From a virus, in the IMG/VR virus record IMGVR_UViG_3300047564_001749, positions 1-30,297 of that record: a DNA stretch of 30,297 nucleotides, one strand, 5' to 3'. The position numbers were made by a program, and so were the translations under genes. Below are positions 1 through 7,604 of the stretch, in pieces. The notes beneath the pieces are model-generated. The model worked only from the letters and a program-made list of their open reading frames with translations, ran no database searches and was not told the DNA's origin. Each line of letters starts with the position of its first letter. The stretch's first letter is position 1.

Positions 1-1
1 G

Positions 2-1279
2 GGGCTTGGTGGGTGGGGTGGGGGTGCAGTGACCTCTCAAATCAGGCTCTGGTCTCAGTCTAACTTCGGAGAAGATCTGATCTTTGGCCCGCGTGGGGGC
101 GGCATCTATTACTGGGATACATCTGCAGGTCTTACGACTCGTGCTGTAGACCTTACTACGCAGAGTGGAGCGTCAGATGTACCGGTAGTGCAGAATTTCG
201 TATTGGTGTCAGACATTAGCCGCTTCGTATTTGCCTTCGGCTGTAACGATTATGGTAATACCTCACAAGACCCCATGCTGGTTCGGTGGTCAGACCAAGA
301 AGACTCCGTAAATTGGACGCCTTCTATTACCAATCAAGCCGGTAGCCTGCGGCTCTCTCGGGGCTCTGAGATCATCACCGCTGTACAAGCACGGCAAGAG
401 ATTCTTGTGTGGACAGATGCGTCTCTCTATGCGCTTCAGAATTTGGGAGCCCCTACTGGTTGGGGTGCGCAGCTTGTCGGTGAGAACATATCGATTGTTG
501 GGCCGAACGCGATCGCATACGCTAATGGCGTGGCTTTCTGGATGGGTGTGGATAAGTTCTACATCTATGAAGGTACGACAAAAACGCTTCCATGCGATCT
601 GAGGCAGTACGTATTTTCTGATATAAACATCAGCCAGTTTTATCAGGTTTGCTCTGGTACGAACGAAGCGTTTAACGAGGTCTGGTGGTTCTACCCCAGT
701 GCGGACTCCTTGGTGAACGATCGCTACGTTATCTACAATTATGAAGAGAAAGTCTGGTATTACGGTACCATCGGTCGCACGGCTTGGCTTGACTCCGGCT
801 TGCTTGTATACCCCCTTGCCGCTACGTACGACAACAACCTTGTTGATCATGAGTTTGGGGTAGATGACAACACTACACCTATTACCCAGCCTATCGAAGC
901 TTATATTGAGTCTGCAGAGATCGACCTGCAGGATGGCGACAAGTTTATGTTTGTTAAGCGGCTGCTCCCAGATATTACGTTCCGGGGCTCTACTGCCGGG
1001 TCTCCGACCGGTACGCTGACCATCCGCCCGCTTATCAACTCAGGTTCTGGGTATCTTAGCCCTGCTTCGATGGGCGGCACGTCGTCAACCGCTTCCGCCT
1101 CTGTAACCCGCACAGCTACTGTTCCTATTGAAGCGTTTACTGGTCAGGTGTATATTCGGTTCAGGGCGCGACAGGTTTCAGTTAAATTCGAGTCCTCGGC
1201 ACTTGGTGTGCAGTGGCAGTTGGGTTCGCTACGTATGGATGCTAGGAACGACGGGCAGAACTCGGGGTATGGCGTGTGA
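2..1279 (+). CDS. Phage virion structural protein, 5'-truncated at the window edge
   Basis: The frame is open from base 2, and the residues before the GTG at 29 (GLGGWGGGAV) read as a continuation of a Gly/Trp-rich N-terminal part, so the gene is very likely cut by the window edge rather than starting at 29. The visible 400-odd residues have features of a widespread phage structural family as I recall it: NFGEDLIFGPRGGGIYYWD near the start, DPMLVRWSDQE, ISIVGPNA, FNEVWWFYPS, DRYVIYNYEE and a beta-rich C-terminal half. The family is seen in podovirus-like environmental phages beside tail and neck genes; its exact virion position is not established here. It overlaps the next gene by four bases (GTGA), which fits translational coupling in the late operon. 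There is no membrane segment and no enzyme motif. The assignment as a virion protein rests on family resemblance plus context; a tail-tube or connector role is only a guess. Confidence 0.8.
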   Translation, partial: GLGGWGGGAVTSQIRLWSQSNFGEDLIFGPRGGGIYYWDTSAGLTTRAVDLTTQSGASDVPVVQNFVLVSDISRFVFAFGCNDYGNTSQDPMLVRWSDQEDSVNWTPSITNQAGSLRLSRGSEIITAVQARQEILVWTDASLYALQNLGAPTGWGAQLVGENISIVGPNAIAYANGVAFWMGVDKFYIYEGTTKTLPCDLRQYVFSDINISQFYQVCSGTNEAFNEVWWFYPSADSLVNDRYVIYNYEEKVWYYGTIGRTAWLDSGLLVYPLAATYDNNLVDHEFGVDDNTTPITQPIEAYIESAEIDLQDGDKFMFVKRLLPDITFRGSTAGSPTGTLTIRPLINSGSGYLSPASMGGTSSTASASVTRTATVPIEAFTGQVYIRFRARQVSVKFESSALGVQWQLGSLRMDARNDGQNSGYGV

Positions 1280-2613
1280 ACAACCTTACCTACAACTTCA
1301 AAGCTCCGGCTTTACCCCTGCCTCCTGTACAGTACGACTCTCGGTACCACAATCAGTACAACAACGTACTGCGCATCTACTTCAACCAGTTAGACAACCT
1401 GTTGAGGGAACTCGTGGCTTCTAGCGGACCCTACGGTATCTTTGCATCAGGCTCTGCCGGGGATGCCTTTGGGCGGCTTCGTGCTAGTCAGCCGTACACA
1501 ATCTTTGACTCTCAGAATCGCTACGCTCAGTCTGGTGATTTTTCGGAGACAACCGCTACAGGCGGTAGCAGCACGTATTTACCCAACGAAAGTTCTGTCC
1601 AGTTGGATGTTACGACAAGCTCTGGTAGTGAGGTAGTACGTCAAAGTTATCGAGTGTTCCCATACCAGCCGGGTAAGAGCTTGCTGGTTATGAATACGTT
1701 TGTGTTTGGCGCGGGGCAGAGCAACCTGCGGCAACGAGTGGGATACTTCTCTACACAAAACGGCGTGTTCCTTGAGCTTGACGGAACCACACTTTACTTC
1801 GTTAAACGATCCTACGTCACTGGATCTGTAGTAGACACACGGGTTGCACAAACTGACTGGAACACAGACAAGCTAAACGGCACGGGTAATAGTGGGTTTA
1901 CGCTAGACATCACCAAGTCCCAGATATTTTGGCAGGACTTCGAGTGGCTTGGAGTGGGCTCGGTGCGGTGCGGTTTCGTCATCGATGGGCAGCTCATCAT
2001 TGCGCATGTGTTTCAGAATGCTAACGTAGCAGCTAACGTCTACATGACGACTGCTACACTTCCGATCCGGTATGAGATCACAGCCACTGCTGGGATTGGT
2101 TCCGCTGCTTCGATGAAACAGATCTGCTCAACGGTGGTATCTGAAGGTGGGTACGAGCGGAAGGTCGCAGCTACAGTCGCTCGTATGACTACAGCTACTA
2201 CAGTAGGTACTTCGTTCGAGCCGCTAGTTAGCATCCAGCTTAACTCCAGCCGTCTTGATTCAGTCATTATTCCGTTTCGGTATAACGCACTTCCTACCGG
2301 TAGCGCTGATTATGAGATTGCCCTGATTAAAAATGCCACTTTGACCGGCGCTTCGTTTGTCGCCAGTGATTCTCCTAATGCTGATTACGATGTGTCAGCT
2401 ACCGCGCTTAGTGGAGGTACGATCGTGAGGACTGATTATGTAGCTTCCACGAATCAAGCTTCTGCGCAGTTGGACAGTGATCTTGAATACAACTTCGACT
2501 TACAACTCGGTCGAACGATTGGTGGTACCAGCGATATTTACACGCTTGCTGCTCGGGTGCTAAGCGGTACCGACCCGATCATTGGCTCCCTTGAATTTTA
2601 TGATTTGACGTGA
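1276..2613 (+). CDS. Conserved phage structural protein (445 aa)
   Basis: It starts at a GTG that overlaps the previous stop (GTGA). The middle section has a recognisable phage signature: DKLNGTGNSGFTLDITKS, QIFWQDFEWLGVGSVRCGF, then VIDGQLIIAHVFQNAN and YMTTATLPIRYEI. In other phages this block belongs to a virion protein of unknown role, often annotated as structural or tail/receptor-binding associated. The N-terminal 45 residues are proline- and asparagine-rich (LPLPPVQYDSRYHNQYNN) and may be an attachment segment. The rest is Ser/Thr/Val-rich and likely beta-structured; the last 100 residues resemble a beta-sandwich domain. No enzyme motif or membrane helix is visible. Position between two structural genes supports a particle component. 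The name stays general because the role is not known. Confidence 0.75.
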   Translation: MNNLTYNFKAPALPLPPVQYDSRYHNQYNNVLRIYFNQLDNLLRELVASSGPYGIFASGSAGDAFGRLRASQPYTIFDSQNRYAQSGDFSETTATGGSSTYLPNESSVQLDVTTSSGSEVVRQSYRVFPYQPGKSLLVMNTFVFGAGQSNLRQRVGYFSTQNGVFLELDGTTLYFVKRSYVTGSVVDTRVAQTDWNTDKLNGTGNSGFTLDITKSQIFWQDFEWLGVGSVRCGFVIDGQLIIAHVFQNANVAANVYMTTATLPIRYEITATAGIGSAASMKQICSTVVSEGGYERKVAATVARMTTATTVGTSFEPLVSIQLNSSRLDSVIIPFRYNALPTGSADYEIALIKNATLTGASFVASDSPNADYDVSATALSGGTIVRTDYVASTNQASAQLDSDLEYNFDLQLGRTIGGTSDIYTLAARVLSGTDPIIGSLEFYDLT

Positions 2614-2620
2614 GGGTAGT

Positions 2621-5032
2621 ATGGCTGACCGATTCACCAGAGACAAACTCGACCCCATCGGGCAAAAGCTTTACGACCAACTCAAGGAGCAGAAAGAAGG
2701 TATCACGCCTAACATTGAAGCTGATCAAGCGAAACGACTTTATGGGTCTATCCCCAACTTAGGGGAAGACGAAACACTTGCGTTTATGGCGGAGCGTCTG
2801 CGCGATTCCGGCTTGACTGACATCTATAAAATTAAAAAACAAGAAGGGGTTCAGCAAGTACCGATTCAGTACGGTGAAATTGAATCCGCTGGAGAAGGAA
2901 TGAGTCGGGATGGGTATTACTACCTTGACCCTCGTACTAAAGAAATTGTTGAAGTATCACCAAGCCAAGTTAAGGATTTTCAAGCCGCCATACCCGGTGG
3001 GTATTTTGATTCTGGAGAAGGCGTTGGTGAGTATGTACCCGGTTCTGCTCCTTCCGGTTATGTAGAGCTACCTAAAACTTCTTACATCAATACGGAAACT
3101 GGCGAAGCGCTTAAAGGCCCTGCAGAATCATGGGTACTTGGAGACGTTCCGTTTGGCGCAAGCCCTAGTATTTTTCAAGGGCAGTTTCTTGGGGATCGCA
3201 CTACGGGTGGAGTGGGCGTAGAGTTTACAGCGGAAGGGGCCCCTGTCTATTTTGCGGAAGGGTATCGACGCCCTTCTAGCTGGGTTAAGTTTAGAGAAGG
3301 CATTCTTGAACCCGTAACTGCTGCGATTGTGGGGGCTTACCTTGGACCTGCTGCGGCTGCAACAGTTCGAGGGCTGCAGACTTATCACGATACCGGTAGT
3401 CTGGGCGATGCGGCTAAAGCCGCTGCGCTGTCGTATGCGGGTTCGCAGGTAATGGGGCAGCTTACCGGTGGTAGCGCCTTAGATGCCGGTATGGGTACGT
3501 ATGACGTATCAGGATTTAGCCCCCCTAGTGGGTTGGATGCCGGTATGGGCGCGTATGACGTGTCGGGATTTAACCCCCCTAGTGGGCTGGATGCTGGCTT
3601 GGGCGCGTATGATTTCTCTGGGTTTAGCCCCCCGCCTGATATAACTTCGGATTTGCTACAGGCAGGCGCAGCAAGCACAGCGGGAGAAGCCGCAACAGGC
3701 GCAGCGGGAGAAGCCGCAGCAGGCACAGCGGGAGAAGCCGCAACAGGACCAGCTATTGATATTGGACCGGATGATTTCTTTGGTGAGCCTACGCTAGAAG
3801 AGCTTGCTCAGATGGGGCAACCCCCGGCCCCGCCTCCTACACAGCCTGATTTAGGCTATTTAAACACGGGTGCAGCCCAAGAAGCTGCTGCGGCGGGTAC
3901 AGATACGGGTCCGCTGGATGGTTCTACTTCTCCTATTCTAGGAGATCCAACTTCAGTTGCAGGCGGTACACCTATTGAGTCCGTTCCCGGTGATCCCACT
4001 TCAGTTGCCGGGGGTACGCCGATTGAAGGTATGACTCCCGGCGAGACAGGTTTAGCGCTTGGTGCTGAGGGTGCTGGAGATCCGTATATTGCTTCGGAAC
4101 TTGCAGGATCTGATCCGTCGTCTTGGGATCCTAGCTTGCTTAACTCGCTAACAGCATTTGCTGCTACTCCACTCGGTAAACTTGCTTTGTCTCTCGGGGG
4201 TTCCGCGCTTCTTAATAAGGTCTTCGCAGAGCAACAAGGCGGTGGTGGGGGTGGGCCTGTTGGGTGGTCTGGTGAAATCCCCAAGTACACTGCGGTTCGT
4301 GAGCGCGTGCCCCTTGCCGATACTGAGCGTCGTCCGGGCGAGTATGGCCGTCGGTACTTCTCTGACACGACTTACGTTCCTATGGTGACTGGTGAGGAGT
4401 CGGCGGAAACCAATCTCGCTAACATCGCTGCTGCAAAAGAACTGGCTCAGCAACAAGCGCAAGGACTGGCTAGCATTCCCACAAGAGCGTCTAGACCTGT
4501 GTACACCCCTAAGTACATGACTAACCCCACTGCTGCCCCTGCTGATACCGCTACCGCTACCGCCACTGCTACCGGCTTGCCATCCCTTCCTACGTATGAA
4601 AACGAACCGCGTTTGACCTACGGACTGCCTAGTGTGGACGAGCGGCTCGCGGCTACCAATTTCCGTACCGCAGAAGAAGAACGGTTAGGCATACCGTCAA
4701 AACAGCTAGCGGCTTCGCCGTTGACTGCGGGCACTCCGCCTGTTCGTCGTGCTGCCGGTGGGCTCATGGGGCTTGCAAAAGGGCGGTATCTGAACGGTAC
4801 TACTGATGGTATGGAAGATAAACTGCGTACCACTATCGACGGGGAACAGCCTGCGGCACTAAGTCATGGTGAGTTTGTAATTCCTGCAGATGTGGTTAGT
4901 CACTTGGGTAACGGCAACTCTCAAGCTGGCGCTAAGCGGCTCTACGAAATGATGGACAGGATTCGTCAGGCTCGAACTGGCACTAAGCAGCAAGGCAAAC
5001 AGATTAACGCTAACAAGTACCTACCGGTGTAA
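2621..5032 (+). CDS. Large repeat-containing virion protein (803 aa)
   Basis: The ATG follows a GAGGG ribosome-binding site. Residues 1-250 are a mixed charged domain. Residues 235-285 are Ala/Gly-rich and somewhat hydrophobic (VTAAIVGAYLGPAAAATV). Then come three low-complexity tracts: an 18-residue unit repeated three times (DAGMGTYDVSGFSPPSGL type, residues 288-341), an AGEAATG-type 8-residue repeat (near 350-375), and two copies of GDPTSVAGGTPIE (near 440-470). The C-terminal 90 residues carry a motif I recognise from environmental phage virion proteins: AAGGL, then DGMEDKLRTTIDGEQPA, LSHGEFVIPADVVSHLGNG, AGAKRLYEMMDRIRQARTG. The function of that domain is unknown. It is most plausibly an internal or tail protein because it sits among structural genes. 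No catalytic motif was found. Confidence 0.72.
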   Translation: MADRFTRDKLDPIGQKLYDQLKEQKEGITPNIEADQAKRLYGSIPNLGEDETLAFMAERLRDSGLTDIYKIKKQEGVQQVPIQYGEIESAGEGMSRDGYYYLDPRTKEIVEVSPSQVKDFQAAIPGGYFDSGEGVGEYVPGSAPSGYVELPKTSYINTETGEALKGPAESWVLGDVPFGASPSIFQGQFLGDRTTGGVGVEFTAEGAPVYFAEGYRRPSSWVKFREGILEPVTAAIVGAYLGPAAAATVRGLQTYHDTGSLGDAAKAAALSYAGSQVMGQLTGGSALDAGMGTYDVSGFSPPSGLDAGMGAYDVSGFNPPSGLDAGLGAYDFSGFSPPPDITSDLLQAGAASTAGEAATGAAGEAAAGTAGEAATGPAIDIGPDDFFGEPTLEELAQMGQPPAPPPTQPDLGYLNTGAAQEAAAAGTDTGPLDGSTSPILGDPTSVAGGTPIESVPGDPTSVAGGTPIEGMTPGETGLALGAEGAGDPYIASELAGSDPSSWDPSLLNSLTAFAATPLGKLALSLGGSALLNKVFAEQQGGGGGGPVGWSGEIPKYTAVRERVPLADTERRPGEYGRRYFSDTTYVPMVTGEESAETNLANIAAAKELAQQQAQGLASIPTRASRPVYTPKYMTNPTAAPADTATATATATGLPSLPTYENEPRLTYGLPSVDERLAATNFRTAEEERLGIPSKQLAASPLTAGTPPVRRAAGGLMGLAKGRYLNGTTDGMEDKLRTTIDGEQPAALSHGEFVIPADVVSHLGNGNSQAGAKRLYEMMDRIRQARTGTKQQGKQINANKYLPV
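3482..3643 (+). repeat. Three 54-bp tandem repeats inside the 803-aa virion gene
   Basis: Units begin at 3482, 3536 and 3590, each starting GATGC and containing a GGTTTAG/GGATTTA CCCCCC core. Each unit encodes 18 residues of the form DAG(M/L)G(T/A)YD(V/F)SGF(S/N)PPSGL. The first two units differ at only a few bases; the third has diverged more. They are in frame, so copy-number change would lengthen or shorten the protein without breaking it. Confidence 0.9.
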
Positions 5033-5079
5033 TTATGATCACTCAACTGCTACAATCCCCCAAACAGACTGGAGGTGCC

Positions 5080-5919
5080 ATGAAGCGCCGAGTGAAGCGA
5101 TACGCGGATGGTGGTGAAGTGGGTAGCCCACTTACAGAAAGCTCTACCCTGTCCCCTTGGGCGGCTCCGTATGTAACGGACGTTCTTGCTAGAGGGCAAG
5201 CTGAAGCGAATAAACCTTACCAAGCATTTGAGGGGCCTCTCACCGCCGGTGAGTCTGATCTACAGAAAACTGCGTTCTCTGGGTTGGCAAATCTAGCTCT
5301 TCCAACGACAGAAATGACGCAGTTTAACCCGGGTACGTTCACTGCCAGTACTGCTACGCAGTATATGAACCCTTTCTTGCAGGCCTCGCTCAACCCACAG
5401 CTTGATGAGGCGCGTAGACAGGCTGAGATATCGCGGGTTGAGCAGGCTGGACGGCTCACACGTTCCGGTGCATTTGGTGGGGGGCGTCAGGCTATTATGG
5501 AGTCTGAGCTTAACCGGAACCTGCTGCGCAATCTAACTGATGTTACTGGTAAGGGGTACGCCACGGCCTACGATAAGGCTATGGACCAGTTCAATCGAGA
5601 GCAACAGCTTGGTCTTCAATCGGCTGGTCAGGCTCAGAACTACGGACTTGCAGCGCTGGACGCCATCTCTCGTGGTGGGGCTACGCAGCGTGGTATTGAA
5701 CAAGAAGGTATCACTGCTGATATCAATCAGTTCCGCGAAGAGCGAGACTACGACAAGGCTAATACTCAGTTTCTGCGAAACCTAATCGGGCAAGGCTCGT
5801 TGCCAATTTCCACTCAGGTAAATCAATATCAAGAACCCGGTACATTGTCGCAAATTATGGGTACTGGTGCGGGTATTCTAGGTTTGCTTAAACTGTACAA
5901 CGAAGTTTTCCCGGGGTAA
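5080..5919 (+). CDS. Conserved phage virion-associated protein (279 aa)
   Basis: I place the start at ATG 5080, preceded by GGAGGT four bases upstream and giving the N-terminus MKRRVKRYADGGEV, typical for this family. An in-frame ATG at 5035 would add 15 residues but has no clear ribosome-binding site. Recognisable blocks are PYQAFEGPLTAGESDLQ, QYMNPFLQASLNPQLDEARRQ, then GAFGGGRQAIMESELNRNLL and long Gln/Ala-rich helices (AMDQFNREQQLGLQSAGQAQ). The C-terminus ends in a short hydrophobic segment, IMGTGAGILGLLKLYNEVFPG. The protein is predicted largely helical. Homologous blocks occur in late modules of marine and freshwater podovirus-like phages, where the product is annotated as hypothetical or structural. 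I infer an internal or ejected virion component from the context and from the helix-rich, Gln/Ala-rich composition; this is not demonstrated. Confidence 0.68.
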   Translation: MKRRVKRYADGGEVGSPLTESSTLSPWAAPYVTDVLARGQAEANKPYQAFEGPLTAGESDLQKTAFSGLANLALPTTEMTQFNPGTFTASTATQYMNPFLQASLNPQLDEARRQAEISRVEQAGRLTRSGAFGGGRQAIMESELNRNLLRNLTDVTGKGYATAYDKAMDQFNREQQLGLQSAGQAQNYGLAALDAISRGGATQRGIEQEGITADINQFREERDYDKANTQFLRNLIGQGSLPISTQVNQYQEPGTLSQIMGTGAGILGLLKLYNEVFPG

Positions 5920-5924
5920 GCACG

Positions 5925-7604
5925 ATGATCGACCAAGACATCCAGCGTCGGATGGACGCATACCGGGGGAACCCGCAGGCGCTGATGCAACGGTATCAGC
6001 AGAACCAACAGCTTATTGACCTCCTTGCGCTTCAGAAGCTCAAGTCTGAGAAAGAGGCTGCGGCTCGCTCACTCCAGATGGCTGCTGCACAGAGCCAAGG
6101 CGAGCCTCCCACGGTTGCTCAGCAGCGCGAGCAAGAAGTTCTTGGTATGACGCAGCAAGAAGTCGCCCAGCAGGTGGGTGCAGAGGGTCAGCGTCGTCAA
6201 GCTCAAGAGCGTCAGGCTCTCCAGCGGCTTATGGGTGGTATCGCTGGGGCTCCGGGTGCTGGTGCTGCTATGCCTGAGCGTGCGATGGCCGCTGGGGGTA
6301 TCGTGGCGTTTCAGGAAGGCGGCTATAACGACATGATTCGTCGGCAACAAGCGGAAAAAGGTAGCATCTACAGCCGTTCGTTTGGGTTGCCGCCCGACGA
6401 ACGCGCCATTTTGCAGGATCCTGAGTTTGTAAAGCAGCTTATCGATCAGATGACTCTGCCAGAGTTGCAGGAGTTCAACCGGTCTGGGCGTCGTGCTATT
6501 CCAGAGAGGCTTAAAACTTTTAAGCCGGAACGAAGCCAACCTGCGGAAGGTCGACCCACCCCGGGCACGATGGCTGCTGAAATCGAAGCAACTACACCTC
6601 CGGTAGAACCCCCTCGTGCGCCAGTAGACTACCCCCCACAGCCTTACCGTGGGCCGATGCGAGATAGCGCTGAGGCAGTACGAGAAACTCCGCCCATTAC
6701 ACCGCAAGCTGCCCCCACCCCTGCCCCCGTCCCGGCTACAGCGGGCATCCCCGCTGTAGCACCAAGCAATCCCCAGCTTGACGAGCTTCGTGCTGTTCTT
6801 ACAGGTGCGATGAAGCCAGATCGAGAGGCCCTGCGTCAGCAATATGCCGGGCTTATTCCCGGGCTTAACCAAGAGCGTATTGCAGCACGTCAGCGTGATA
6901 TTGCTGAGCTTGAGCGGTTGAATCAGGAGGCAAATGACCCGAAAAAAGTAGGGTTAGAGAAACTAATTGCGTTTTTGTCGGGCGGTGCTAATAAAGCTCG
7001 GACATCTTCGGCACTTGGTGGGGCTGCGCAAAGCTACCTTAAATATGCTGGTGAACAGCAAGCTGCCCAACGTGCTCGTCTCAAAGAGCTCACCGCCGCC
7101 CGTGAAGGTCTGCGGTCTCTCGAAGAAGCTCGTGAGCTTGCCCAAGCCCAAGCCGGTCTCGAAGGGTTTAAGGCTGCAGAACAGGGTGCGCGTTCTGCTA
7201 TGCCTGCTGCGGTTAGCTTGGCTGGTGCTGAGATGCAAGCACAGGTTTCTAGGGATAACGCGGAAGCGCAGCGTACTCTGCGGGCTATTGAGATTGCAGG
7301 TCGGCAAGCGGAAAATGATCTTCGCCGTGAGGGCCTAGACGTTACCCGTTATGTTGAGATGAAACGAGATAGGGAAAGGCTCGCAGCTAAATTGTTTGGC
7401 GAGCTCAGGGGAGATCTTAGTAACCGTAAGCTAACAGATGCACAAATTGAAGCTTCAGTAAACTCCAGATTGCGGAGTTTTGATTCTATACTTAGTGAGC
7501 TTGGTAAGAGAGCTGGGATGCCTGAAACATCTGCAACCTCCGGTGTAAACTTGCCTTCCGCCGATGCTATCCAAGCTGAACTCCGTCGCCGTGGAGCCCA
7601 ATAA
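5925..7604 (+). CDS. Helix-rich virion-associated protein (559 aa)
   Basis: The ATG at 5925 lies five bases past the previous stop; the TAA overlaps the next ATG by one base (TAATG). Residues 1-115 are Gln/Arg-rich coiled-coil-like sequence (REQEVLGMTQQEVAQQ). Residues 121-133 read MAAGGIVAFQEGG, a motif often seen in environmental phage structural proteins. Residues 200-285 are proline-rich and probably a disordered linker. Residues 290-560 are long charged helices (QERIAARQRDIAELERLNQE, ARLKELTAAREGLRSLEEAR). There is no enzyme motif or signal peptide. Coiled-coil internal virion proteins are common just before the last giant gene of podovirus late operons, which is the basis for this call. 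The precise role is unknown. Confidence 0.65.
   Translation: MIDQDIQRRMDAYRGNPQALMQRYQQNQQLIDLLALQKLKSEKEAAARSLQMAAAQSQGEPPTVAQQREQEVLGMTQQEVAQQVGAEGQRRQAQERQALQRLMGGIAGAPGAGAAMPERAMAAGGIVAFQEGGYNDMIRRQQAEKGSIYSRSFGLPPDERAILQDPEFVKQLIDQMTLPELQEFNRSGRRAIPERLKTFKPERSQPAEGRPTPGTMAAEIEATTPPVEPPRAPVDYPPQPYRGPMRDSAEAVRETPPITPQAAPTPAPVPATAGIPAVAPSNPQLDELRAVLTGAMKPDREALRQQYAGLIPGLNQERIAARQRDIAELERLNQEANDPKKVGLEKLIAFLSGGANKARTSSALGGAAQSYLKYAGEQQAAQRARLKELTAAREGLRSLEEARELAQAQAGLEGFKAAEQGARSAMPAAVSLAGAEMQAQVSRDNAEAQRTLRAIEIAGRQAENDLRREGLDVTRYVEMKRDRERLAAKLFGELRGDLSNRKLTDAQIEASVNSRLRSFDSILSELGKRAGMPETSATSGVNLPSADAIQAELRRRGAQ

Noticed and set aside
290-850. 186-codon open frame on the - strand inside the first structural gene
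   Set aside because: Antisense to a well-recognised virion protein; Arg/Val-rich product, no ribosome-binding site, no domain.
4158-4388. 76-codon hydrophobic + strand frame inside the 803-aa gene
   Set aside because: No Shine-Dalgarno site, Ser/Leu/Val-rich shadow composition, and no holin-like segment plus charged tail.
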